A stretch of DNA of 22,684 bases. Origin: a virus. The notes below the pieces were generated by a model. That model was not told where the DNA came from. It made no database searches and worked only from the letters and a program-made list of their open reading frames with translations. Shown piece by piece: positions 7,026 to 12,354 of the stretch. The translations under genes were made by a program, and so were the position numbers. Location: the IMG/VR virus record IMGVR_UViG_3300037278_000678, positions 1 to 22,684 of that record; one strand, 5' to 3'. The number at the start of each line of letters is the position of its first letter. Within the stretch, counting starts at the first letter, position 1.

Positions 7026-7461
7026 GCTTTTGTGTTGACCAACTCAAATACACAACTTTTCAAAACTTCAAAACTGCTTACATCATTTCAACTTCTTGGA
7101 TTTTGAAAATCTGTTCGCTGGACCAGTCGCGTAGCGACCGGACCCCCACCCCACCCCCTTGCGCCGGGTCCGTTGCGGCGTGCGTGCTGGGCGGTGGGCG
7201 CTGGCCGTGGCAGGGCGGCGGGGCAGGGGCAGGGCAGGCGGGAGGGGCTGGGCCAAGCTGCGGAAGGCGAAGCAGAGGCAGGGTACCGGGACCGATGGAA
7301 GGCTCAAGAATGGCACCGGGTGGCGTCAATCATTAGAAGTGGGCGCGGTGAAGCTGGTACAGGGTGCCATGAGGCAGGCGAAACTGCCATGCTGTAGTAT
7401 GTCCAGCTTGGCTGCGATGCGTCCTAGAGGCGCTGGTCAGGCCGTTTCAGGACACAACAAA
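7026..7461. other. Gap without a supported gene; AT-rich side and G/C-run side
   Basis: About 435 bases with no gene I can support. The left part (7026-7110) is AT-rich with short repeats such as TTCAAAAC in tandem and the palindromes TTTTCAAAA and ATTTTGAAAAT, and is a fair place for a promoter of the leftward series. The right part (7130-7330) is very rich in G and C, with C5-A-C4-A-C5 near 7143-7159 and many G-runs after 7189. Open frames here are Pro/Arg/Gly-rich, have no ribosome binding site and are best read as composition artefacts. Confidence 0.6.
7213..7252 (+). other. G-quadruplex-capable G-run tract
   Basis: Seven runs of three or four G (starting at 7213, 7220, 7226, 7232, 7240, 7244 and 7250) with loops of one to five bases on the + strand. 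A further set of three G-runs is on the opposite strand at 7143-7159. The sequence fits the standard G-quadruplex rule. Folding is predicted, not shown. Confidence 0.65.
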
Positions 7462-7481
7462 GCCCCAGACGTATCTGGGGC
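7462..7481 (-). terminator. Leftward intrinsic terminator after the 60-aa gene
   Basis: On the minus strand an eight-base-pair stem GCCCCAGA / TCTGGGGC encloses a TACG loop (UACG in RNA, UNCG class) and is followed by TTTGTTGT. It lies 20 bases after the stop at 7502 and closes the modular middle region. Confidence 0.8.
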
Positions 7482-7501
7482 CAGTGTTGCCGATCCTGCC
7501 G

Positions 7502-7684
7502 CTAGTCGAGGTAGAGCCGGGTATTGATGTTCTTGAACTGGTCTTTGCCGTTGTAGGTTCCCATGTACATCCAGCCTCCGGCGTAGTTCCATTCCCCATC
7601 TTTGCCGCTGAGCCTGCCTGCTGCTATCGCCTCTTCAAATGCCTGCCTGCTGTCCTTGAATACTGGTGCTGTAGTGGTTGCCAT
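7502..7684 (-). CDS. Small hypothetical protein (60 aa)
   Basis: Not recognised. The N-terminal half is helical (SRQAFEEAIAAGRLSG), followed by an aromatic, Gly-rich stretch (EWNYAGGWMYMGTYNGKDQF). That pattern, a loop of Gly/Tyr/Trp after a helix, suggests a small binding protein. The ATG has GGAGGGAAC before it, and a perfect hairpin (7695-7708) stands just upstream of the ribosome binding site. It has its own terminator downstream and another upstream, so it appears to be a one-gene transcription unit. Confidence 0.75.
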   Translation of the reverse strand: MATTTAPVFKDSRQAFEEAIAAGRLSGKDGEWNYAGGWMYMGTYNGKDQFKNINTRLYLD

Positions 7685-7694
7685 GTTCCCTCCT

Positions 7695-7708
7695 GCGGCT
7701 TTGGCCGC
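7695..7708 (-). promoter_or_regulatory. 5' leader hairpin before the ribosome binding site
   Basis: GCGGC CAAA GCCGC on the minus strand is a perfect five-base-pair stem with a four-base loop. It directly precedes AGGAGGG of the gene starting at 7684. The same arrangement is seen before the genes starting at 14546 and 17043. It may stabilise the message or keep the site open. Confidence 0.55.
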
Positions 7709-7743
7709 ATCCCCAATATCTCACCGCTGCCAGACAAAGAAAA

Positions 7744-7764
7744 GGCCCCACCAGAGGCAGGGCC
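7744..7764 (-). terminator. Leftward intrinsic terminator after the 102-aa gene
   Basis: The minus-strand stem GGCCC ... GGGCC is followed by TTTTCTTTG, about 23 bases after the stop at 7787. It separates that gene from the next unit starting at 7684. Confidence 0.75.
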
Positions 7765-7767
7765 GAT

Positions 7768-7780
7768 TCCAAAGTTTGGA
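7768..7780. repeat. Variant copy of the dispersed palindrome (TCCAAAGTTTGGA)
   Basis: It differs from the five exact copies only at the central base (G for T), so the arms are unchanged. Unlike most others it lies just behind a stop codon (7787) and in front of a terminator. Confidence 0.55.
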
Positions 7781-7786
7781 AAGTTT

Positions 7787-8095
7787 CTACTGTATGACGT
7801 GCTGCCGCTTGCCGTTCTGCTCGATCACCGTATCTCTGTTGAGGTAGCCGATTATGCTGCTCTCTGAGAGTGGAGCCGTCGCCCTGGTGTGAAACTCTCC
7901 ATAGCTCAGCGCGAACCCTGGCAGGGCGCGTACTGCGTTGTAGGCCGTCGCTACCAGACAATCAACCACATACAGATAGTCGCTCATGCCGCCGCGCTGC
8001 GCGTGGTCAAGCTCCTGAATACCGTTCGTGCGGATCGTGCCGGAAACTTCCGCGATGACTCGATCAATGATCTTTGATGCTTCCAAATGGTTCAT
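7787..8095 (-). CDS. Hypothetical helical protein (102 aa)
   Basis: Not recognised. It is mostly helical: MNHLEASKIIDRVIAEVSG, then YLYVVDCLVATAYNAVRALPG, with the end carrying ESSIIGYLNRDTVIEQNGKR. The frame is open to 8152, but the ATG at 8095 has GGAGGG nine bases upstream, which fixes the start. It is the last of three small genes in the unit read from the promoter at 8551-8579, and a terminator follows at 7744-7764. Confidence 0.75.
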   Translation of the reverse strand: MNHLEASKIIDRVIAEVSGTIRTNGIQELDHAQRGGMSDYLYVVDCLVATAYNAVRALPGFALSYGEFHTRATAPLSESSIIGYLNRDTVIEQNGKRQHVIQ

Positions 8096-8099
8096 GGTT

Positions 8100-8315
8100 C
8101 TACCCTCCAAACAGCGTCGGGTTAACCTTGCCGAAGAACAGAGGAGAATCATTCTCCATGCTCCCGGCTCGGTGGTTGATGTCGGCGAGGGGCTTTAGCA
8201 TCTCTGCGGTTAGCTCCTCGGCTTGCATTGCGGCTGCGGCCTGGGACTGCAACTCAACTGCGGTCTCCATGCCGGCGAAGGTGTGAGACTCTACCGGCTT
8301 AACCATGCGCTTCAT
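8100..8315 (-). CDS. Small hypothetical protein (71 aa)
   Basis: Not recognised. A middle helix rich in Ala, Glu and Gln (METAVELQSQAAAAMQAEEL) is followed by a polar end. There are no Cys clusters or membrane segments. The ATG at 8315 has AGAGG seven bases before it; Met4 (ATG at 8306) is a weaker alternative. It sits between two small genes of the same unit with gaps of a few bases. Confidence 0.7.
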   Translation of the reverse strand: MKRMVKPVESHTFAGMETAVELQSQAAAAMQAEELTAEMLKPLADINHRAGSMENDSPLFFGKVNPTLFGG

Positions 8316-8318
8316 GGT

Positions 8319-8528
8319 TCACCTCTTCAGCCGATAGGCTTCAGCTTTCAGGATAGAGAACCCAAGTTCCTTGGAATACATCCACTCTTCCGGTTTGTAC
8401 GTTCCTTCATCCTGCTGTTTCATGGCCGTAGCAATCCACAAGGCGCGGTCAAACTCAATGCGGTTACGTGTCATGTGCTGGATGCCTTCGGCCATGTCGA
8501 TTACTGTCATGTCCTCAAAGTTCTTCAT
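8319..8528 (-). CDS. Small hypothetical protein (69 aa)
   Basis: Not recognised. It starts MKNFEDMTVIDMAEGIQHMT and has a conserved-looking middle (WIATAMKQQDEGTYKPEEW). The reading frame extends to a TTG at 8543, but the ATG at 8528 is correct because GGAGGG lies before it. The leader (GGAGGG, then AACACT, then ATG) is nearly the same as that of the unrelated gene starting at 15095. It is the first gene of its unit, with a promoter at 8551-8579. Confidence 0.75.
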   Translation of the reverse strand: MKNFEDMTVIDMAEGIQHMTRNRIEFDRALWIATAMKQQDEGTYKPEEWMYSKELGFSILKAEAYRLKR

Positions 8529-8550
8529 AGTGTTTCCCTCCAATGTCCCT

Positions 8551-8579
8551 ACTATCGGCCAAAGCCGCTAAGACTTCAA
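8551..8579 (-). promoter_or_regulatory. Leftward sigma70-like promoter, twin of the one at 9810-9838
   Basis: Minus strand: -35 TTGAAG (8574-8579), 17-base spacer, -10 GATAGT (8551-8556), then AGGGACATT and the ribosome binding site. The -35 box, the spacer core CTTAGCGG and the -10 match the promoter at 9810-9838 closely, so the two appear copied. Confidence 0.65.
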
Positions 8580-8667
8580 TGCCCCTCAATTCTGCCATGC
8601 TAGGGGCTGTCCGAGGCCGCTGCAGCTCGTCCTGGGGCTTCCTATTGCGGCTTTGGGGCAAGAAAAA

Positions 8668-8689
8668 GGCCCGATCCGAAGACCGGGCC
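8668..8689 (-). terminator. Leftward intrinsic terminator with UUCG loop
   Basis: Nine-base-pair minus-strand stem GGCCCGGTC / GATCGGGCC closed by a C(TTCG)G tetraloop and followed by TTTTTCTT. It lies 22 bases after the stop at 8712. The strongest terminator in the window. Confidence 0.88.
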
Positions 8690-8711
8690 GAATCTCGCAT
8701 GATCGCGCTGT

Positions 8712-9413
8712 CTACCAGACAAAGCCGAAATGCTCGACGGCTGCGCGAAACGCCACCAACAACGCGGGGAGCCTCGCCTCCAGCCGCTCTTTCAATCCGG
8801 GCGCTGTCAGGTCTTCGTCTGTTGCTTCGGGCCACACTGCCGAACTGCGGGCGAAGTCTAGCTGTCTTTCCTTCCCATCGCCTACGATCCAGACCGGCTC
8901 CCAAGTTGCCGTGAGTGATTCCTGTGGTTGTTCATTGGACTCGCGCCAATCGGTATGGCCGATTTTCACTATCTCACCATCGGAACCGCGAATGATCCGC
9001 TCCCAGACGGGCAGCTTCGTCTTGCCGTTGCGGAGTTGCCGCTTCTCGCCTTTGAGGAGTCCTTTGTAGTCGCGGTCGCTGGCATGGTAGACGGTATTTG
9101 CAACGTAGTGCATGGGGCCGTCAGAACTGCACAGATGCCACTTGATGAACGGCTCAAGCCCAGGAAAAGCTGCTGCAACTTCGTCATGGAGACAGCCGCC
9201 AGCTCCGCCACCCTTGCGGCGGTCAACCGGGCGAATATCCGCTGTGATACTGAAAGTGTTATGCCCATTGCCACGCTCGTCGTCATAGCGGACTTCTGCA
9301 ACGATCACAGAAGGCTCACCGTAGTACGTTATGCGTTTGGGGCCAAACTTCGCCCGCTGCCGTTTCGCTGTCTCGCTTTGCGTTGTGATTGCCAAAGCCG
9401 CTACGCTCCCCAT
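8712..9413 (-). CDS. Conserved phage protein of unknown function (233 aa)
   Basis: A basic N-terminus is followed by strands and then the block GGCLHDEVAAAFPGLEPF and KWHLCSSDGPMHYVANTVYH (about residues 93-131). That block is one I have seen in phage proteins of unknown role, with conserved His, Asp and Trp residues. The C-terminal part is helical and acidic. The His/Asp-rich centre would suit a metal site, but I see no known enzyme signature. The ATG at 9413 has GGAGGG eight bases upstream. It follows three membrane microproteins in one unit and ends at the UUCG terminator. Confidence 0.75.
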   Translation of the reverse strand: MGSVAALAITTQSETAKRQRAKFGPKRITYYGEPSVIVAEVRYDDERGNGHNTFSITADIRPVDRRKGGGAGGCLHDEVAAAFPGLEPFIKWHLCSSDGPMHYVANTVYHASDRDYKGLLKGEKRQLRNGKTKLPVWERIIRGSDGEIVKIGHTDWRESNEQPQESLTATWEPVWIVGDGKERQLDFARSSAVWPEATDEDLTAPGLKERLEARLPALLVAFRAAVEHFGFVW

Positions 9414-9446
9414 AGTTGCACCCTCCGCCAGCCTTCCGGCCAGCCG

Positions 9447-9575
9447 TTACCATGCTACCAACTCGTAGATTGCTGCATACACCAGCAACCCAAACGCTAC
9501 CGCTCCGGCAAACCCTTTTACCTGTCGCCAGGTCTTCGGGTCGCCGTTCACTAGGTTGTAAAGCCATTCATCCAT
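9447..9575 (-). CDS. Membrane microprotein (42 aa)
   Basis: Starts MDEWLYNLVNGDPKTW and has one membrane segment from about residue 22 to 41 (VAFGLLVYAAIYELVAW at the end). The frame stays open upstream to 9701, but the ATG at 9575 overlaps the stop of the previous microprotein (TGATG), which decides the start. With the two microproteins before it, it forms an overlapping set read from one promoter. Small membrane proteins of this kind could be holin-like, superinfection-related or host-modulating; nothing here distinguishes these. Confidence 0.65.
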   Translation of the reverse strand: MDEWLYNLVNGDPKTWRQVKGFAGAVAFGLLVYAAIYELVAW

Positions 9576-9712
9576 CACAGCACCAGCCCGATCAAAAACA
9601 TTATTCCGGCTGCAACGATCCACAACAACCTGTACATGGCGCGGCTTTGCGTCCACTTCGCCCAGGCCAGGAATACCGCTAGAGCGATTACCAAACCCCA
9701 CGGAACTACCAT
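9575..9712 (-). CDS. Membrane microprotein (45 aa)
   Basis: Found by reading the gap between larger genes. It begins MVVPWGLVIALAVFLAWAKW and has two hydrophobic segments (about residues 3-18 and 28-45) separated by a short basic stretch with Arg and Gln, so it may be a helical hairpin. The ATG at 9712 lies inside the last codons of the preceding microprotein (seven-base overlap), and the stop overlaps the next ATG. The tight coupling and the all-hydrophobic reading favour a real gene. Confidence 0.6.
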   Translation of the reverse strand: MVVPWGLVIALAVFLAWAKWTQSRAMYRLLWIVAAGIMFLIGLVL

Positions 9713-9792
9713 ACAGCCACCTTTCCCAGCCGCCACGATACGAAAACCGCCGCAGCAGCTACCCCAACAAAGAACCCAATCACGTAGGCCAT
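9706..9792 (-). CDS. Membrane microprotein (28 aa)
   Basis: Begins MAYVIGFFVGVAAAAVFVSW and ends with a basic-hydrophobic LGKVAVW, so it is a single membrane helix with a positively charged end. The ATG at 9792 has GGAGGG five bases before it, and the promoter 9810-9838 stands directly upstream. It is the first of three overlapping membrane microproteins. The good ribosome binding site and promoter make chance unlikely despite the length. Confidence 0.6.
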   Translation of the reverse strand: MAYVIGFFVGVAAAAVFVSWRLGKVAVW

Positions 9793-9809
9793 AAGCCCTC
9801 CATGACCCA

Positions 9810-9838
9810 ACTATGCCCCCAAACCGCTAAGGCTTCAA
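9810..9838 (-). promoter_or_regulatory. Leftward sigma70-like promoter for the microprotein unit
   Basis: Minus strand: -35 TTGAAG (9833-9838), 17-base spacer with CTTAGCGG, -10 CATAGT (9810-9815), then TGGG and the ribosome binding site. The -35 box overlaps the stop codon of the upstream gene, so there is no room for a terminator between them. Confidence 0.65.
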
Positions 9839-10179
9839 GGGGTCACTACAATCCGCCATCTTTGGCACTGCGAATTGAAGCAGGCTACGCCACCAGTTAT
9901 CGCCTCCATTGGACGTAAGCAGGCTCGACAAACACGCCTTGGTTTCTCGATCTCTGCCGGCTTCGGACTCTCGTGATCTATCGGTCTCTCTACCCTCGCC
10001 GGCTTCGGACCTCGCGCAATAATCATTTTCTCGGCCTTCGGACTCTCGACCTTACCTGAGTTCCAATGGCTTGACCTGCACTTCCGGCTCGGACATCGTG
10101 CCGGATCACTCGCGCTCTCAGGTATCCAAGTCCACCCGCAAACATCACATTTCCACGCTTCTATCGTCACTCTCGCCAT
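9835..10179 (-). CDS. Double zinc-ribbon protein
   Basis: A 114-residue protein with two separate ribbons. The first is rubredoxin-like: CDVCGWTWIP (Cys11, Cys14) with CPSRKC (Cys29, Cys34), followed by RSSHWN. The second is CRAC (Cys84, Cys87) with CFNSQC (Cys100, Cys105). A Pro/Lys/Glu linker joins them. The first ribbon type, ending CPSRKC then a Trp, is common in small bacterial and phage proteins of unknown role. The ATG at 10179 lies at the end of a duplicated element (10177-10219). The ribosome binding site AGAGG is unusually far, about 12 bases, so initiation may be controlled. Confidence 0.75.
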   Translation of the reverse strand: MARVTIEAWKCDVCGWTWIPESASDPARCPSRKCRSSHWNSGKVESPKAEKMIIARGPKPARVERPIDHESPKPAEIEKPRRVCRACLRPMEAITGGVACFNSQCQRWRIVVTP

Positions 10180-10219
10180 TGGTACAGTGTACCTCTAATC
10201 GCATTGGTACAGTGTGCCT
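10177..10219. repeat. Tandem 18-bp repeat, 25-bp period, over a start codon
   Basis: Two copies (10177-10194 and 10202-10219) of cattggtacagtgtRcct differ by one base. Each holds a palindromic core, GGTACAGTGTACC being perfect in the copy next to the gene. The minus-strand ATG of the gene at 10179 is part of copy 1; the second copy gives an upstream ATG in another frame. The stretch 10220-10416 behind it shows no supported gene. Confidence 0.7.
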
Positions 10220-10416
10220 AAATCTATCCCCTGAATGCAATACACTCACCGTGGTGCCACATTCGAGCGTATTTATAGGGCGCTCCAGTGGGCCGAGGAA
10301 AGGCTCATCCATCGCGGTCTTTTCGGCTGGCTGTGCTTGTGGTTTGTCTGTGTCGGTGTAATTGGTGAGGGCGTCTGCAAGCGTTAATGATTTTGGTGTG
10401 GGATGGGCAAGAGAAA

Positions 10417-10440
10417 GCCCGCGCCAGAGTAGACGCGGGC
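10417..10440 (-). terminator. Leftward intrinsic terminator after the 101-aa gene
   Basis: Seven-base-pair minus-strand stem GCCCGCG / CGCGGGC with a ten-base loop, followed by TTTCTCTT. It lies 18 bases after the stop at 10458 and closes the long unit that contains the XRE regulator. Confidence 0.8.
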
Positions 10441-10457
10441 CGTGTGTTGCGGAATAT

Positions 10458-10763
10458 CTACAGAGTCGCTTTGTACTCTGCAAGCTCCTGGGGGAGTGTT
10501 GACGTGTGACCGGCGCTAAAGTCTTCGGGTGCGATCTCTTCGATCACCAGCCGGGTAAAGTGCGTGCCGTAGGCTTGATTTGTTGCCTTCAGGTCGTCCG
10601 CTCTGTGCTTGCGGGCTATCTTTGCCAGAGGCACATCACTCTCGAAGGCTCCGAGATACTTCCAGAGTTCGCACGAGAGTTGATCCACGGTAGGCGCAAA
10701 CTGTATTGTTACCGTGCTTCCGTGTCTTGTGAGTCCGATGTGCTGTAAAACTCTCTTTGCCAT
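10458..10763 (-). CDS. Hypothetical protein (101 aa)
   Basis: Not recognised. It starts MAKRVLQHIGLTRHGSTVTI, with two strands, then helices carrying many charged residues (PLAKIARKHRADDLKATNQA). No metal-binding or membrane motif. The ATG at 10763 has CGAGGA about six bases before it. A 57-base spacer separates it from the upstream gene and holds no sign of its own promoter, so it is probably the last gene of the long unit. A terminator follows. Confidence 0.7.
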   Translation of the reverse strand: MAKRVLQHIGLTRHGSTVTIQFAPTVDQLSCELWKYLGAFESDVPLAKIARKHRADDLKATNQAYGTHFTRLVIEEIAPEDFSAGHTSTLPQELAEYKATL

Positions 10764-10820
10764 GAATCCTCGCTTTCGCTGTGGTTGTCTTCTCTGCGGT
10801 TTTGAAATGCCTTGCGGCTT

Positions 10821-11402
10821 TCAGACTTCGCCGGTCACTTCTTGCCAGTCGGTTGCAGTCAGGTCTTCGCGTGTCAGCCTCGGAAAGTCCGCAATTACGT
10901 TGTGTTGGCCCTGCCAGTTCGATGTTCTGATCTCGCGCAAGTAATCACTTCCTGCCGTGAATCCGTGCGGGTTGGCGTGCATCGGGCGCTTGAAGAGCTT
11001 CCCGCTGTTGGCGAAGTCCGCCAGTGTCTTCCCTGCCTGCGGCTCGCGGTTCTGCCGGCGCCACTCTGCCGCATGGTTCGTCGTAACCATTCCGTTTCCT
11101 TCACAGTAGCCGTTGCACAGGTCTGGAGTTCCCTCACACTGCGGGCACGTTACCATCGGTTCGCCGGCGGTAGGTGGCCAGGGATATGTACAACGAGCGT
11201 CAAGTTCAAACTTTGTCCTATACCCATTTCCATCGACTCGAATCGCTTCATCTTCGTTGAGTTTCTTAAACGTGACGCTTCCGCATGGTCCAACCCTAAA
11301 TTCAGACCCAACAGGTACATAGGCGAATATTTTGAACTTTCTCTGGCCTAATCTATTGCATACTGTTGCGTGGATTTCGGCGTGTTCTTCGCGGATTCCC
11401 AT
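10821..11402 (-). CDS. Hypothetical protein with DnaJ-like zinc finger (193 aa)
   Basis: A protein with a beta-rich N-terminal domain, then CPQCEGTPDLCNGYCEGNG (Cys86, Cys89, Cys96, Cys100), which resembles half of a DnaJ cysteine-rich repeat, then a charged helical C-terminal part. DnaJ zinc modules bind proteins or nucleic acid; no J domain is present. The frame is open to 11480, but the ATG at 11402 is chosen because AAGGGAGG lies nine bases upstream in a leader that is repeated almost exactly at 12587-12615. A 16-base palindrome (11438-11453) lies just upstream, so this gene may have its own control. Confidence 0.7.
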   Translation of the reverse strand: MGIREEHAEIHATVCNRLGQRKFKIFAYVPVGSEFRVGPCGSVTFKKLNEDEAIRVDGNGYRTKFELDARCTYPWPPTAGEPMVTCPQCEGTPDLCNGYCEGNGMVTTNHAAEWRRQNREPQAGKTLADFANSGKLFKRPMHANPHGFTAGSDYLREIRTSNWQGQHNVIADFPRLTREDLTATDWQEVTGEV

Positions 11403-11427
11403 TTTTGTGTCCTCCCTTGCATGATGT
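11399..11427 (-). repeat. Leader repeat ('ATGCAAGGGAGG' type), copy 1
   Basis: The 29 bases covering the ribosome binding site (ATGCAAGGGAGG), spacer (ACACAAAA) and start ATG match 12587-12615 with a single difference (GACAC against GAAAC). The coding parts behind the two leaders are unrelated, so the leader was copied as a unit. Confidence 0.75.
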
Positions 11428-11437
11428 ACTACGTTTT

Positions 11438-11453
11438 GGTGCGATATTGCACC
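11438..11453. promoter_or_regulatory. 16-bp near-palindrome, candidate operator
   Basis: GGTGCGATATTGCACC differs from its own reverse complement at one pair only. It stands 35 bases before the start at 11402 and just behind the XRE-regulator gene group. Thirteen bases (ttttggtgcgata, 11434-11446) recur exactly at 21274-21286 in the divergent control region, which suggests a shared binding protein. Confidence 0.55.
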
Positions 11454-11460
11454 TGTTAGG

Positions 11461-11799
11461 CTACCTTCCAGCGTTCCCAATGTCGAGAGTCTTGCGAATG
11501 TCTTCCACTAGCGCGGTCTTATCACGGTAGAATCCTTCACCTTCCATGTAGTGCCAATCTACGAGCAAGTGAGATTCTAGAAAATAGAGAACCCTAAACA
11601 GGCACTCTTCCAAAGGTTTTCCGTGCATCGGGCAATCCGGATTCTTTGGTACATCTATGCCCTTTCCCTCGAAATGGTTGCAGGATGGATGTTTATGGTC
11701 GAAAGAGATCAATACTCCATGGCCATATTGTGTACAGCTATCATCCTTTTCCATGTGTGAGCAATTCGAGCATAGTTTTTCTTGGATGTAATCAAGCAT
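11461..11799 (-). CDS. Cys-rich hypothetical protein (112 aa)
   Basis: Not recognised. The N-terminal two-thirds carries Cys at 10, 13, 22, 40, 56 and 66 with several His (CSNCSH, HPSCNHF, CPMHG), enough for one or two metal sites. The C-terminal part is helical and acidic. The ATG at 11799 has GGAGG five bases before it and overlaps the end of the XRE gene by eight bases, so the two are probably made together. Redox or zinc-dependent partner of the regulator is possible but not shown. Confidence 0.7.
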   Translation of the reverse strand: MLDYIQEKLCSNCSHMEKDDSCTQYGHGVLISFDHKHPSCNHFEGKGIDVPKNPDCPMHGKPLEECLFRVLYFLESHLLVDWHYMEGEGFYRDKTALVEDIRKTLDIGNAGR

Positions 11800-12058
11800 A
11801 TTTCCTCCGTTTGGGGTTCCAAAGCATCAAGATGTAGTCAGCGCGGCACTTGAGAGCGAGACAGATCGAGTGAAGCGTGAAAGCGCTTGGCATTCGCCTT
11901 CCGCACTCAAGATGCGATATTGCAGCGGGCTTCAATCCTGTTTTAGCGGCTAATTCTGCCTGAGTCATTCCGCGCCATATGCGCATTCGTTGGACTCTAA
12001 ACGCAACCATTTCCTCAAATGATCCGGTCGCATTGCTGATTGGTGGATAGCCAGTCAC
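11792..12058 (-). CDS. XRE-family transcription regulator
   Basis: An 88-residue protein with a clear Cro/C1-type helix-turn-helix at residues 31-52: MTQAELAAKTGLKPAAIS followed by HLECGRRMPS, then a third helix (LHSICLALKCRADYIL). There is no C-terminal peptidase or dimerisation domain, so it is a one-domain regulator. It binds DNA as a dimer in known relatives. The candidate site nearest to it is the palindrome at 11438-11453, with part of it repeated at 21274-21286. The ATG overlaps the upstream stop (ATGA). It is not next to an integrase, so a lysogeny role cannot be argued from this window. Confidence 0.88.
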   Translation of the reverse strand: MTGYPPISNATGSFEEMVAFRVQRMRIWRGMTQAELAAKTGLKPAAISHLECGRRMPSAFTLHSICLALKCRADYILMLWNPKRRKYA

Positions 12059-12354
12059 ATCCGCCTCCGGAACACCTTGAAAGCGCCCGGCGTATCAGAA
12101 TCGCCGATGTGAAGGACAGGCTCTCCCGATATTGGGTGCGTGAAGTAGAGATATGCAACGTAACTATTTTCTTCCTCAGCAAGCTGTTCGCGCATCTTGA
12201 CGTATGGTCCTCTTCCGTCCGTCTTCGCCTTTGCCTGATTCATTTCAGCAAGTTGCGCTGCAATTTCGATCAAAGCCAAAGCCGAATAGACTTCGCCGGG
12301 CAGTACGTTGTGCTCGAATCCGCTTTTCATGCTTCTGATTTCTGATGCGTTCAT
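12055..12354 (-). CDS. Hypothetical protein (99 aa)
   Basis: Not recognised. The N-terminal half is helical (LPGEVYSALALIEIAAQLAE, then acidic-basic helix), and the C-terminal half has strands (SYVAYLYFTHPISGEP). It has ATGA overlaps at both ends, with the gene before and with the XRE regulator after, so it is co-translated with the regulator and may act with it. This is inference from position only. Confidence 0.7.
   Translation of the reverse strand: MNASEIRSMKSGFEHNVLPGEVYSALALIEIAAQLAEMNQAKAKTDGRGPYVKMREQLAEEENSYVAYLYFTHPISGEPVLHIGDSDTPGAFKVFRRRM

Noticed and set aside
7078-7329. Pro/Ala-rich minus-strand frame in the GC-rich gap
   Set aside because: The start would be TTG without a ribosome binding site, other frames on both strands are open too, and the composition follows the G- and C-runs. 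Treated as non-coding.
8580-8609. Inverted repeat GCCCCT ... AGGGGC upstream of the promoter at 8551
   Set aside because: Six-base arms without a T-stretch on either side and no gene ending there; may be chance or a binding site, not called a terminator.
10145-10312. Minus-strand frame of 55 codons upstream of the double zinc-ribbon gene
   Set aside because: No ribosome binding site before the ATG at 10312; it overlaps the start of the next gene and passes through the tandem repeat. Only the short 10145-10204 reading is mentioned, as a possible upstream ORF.
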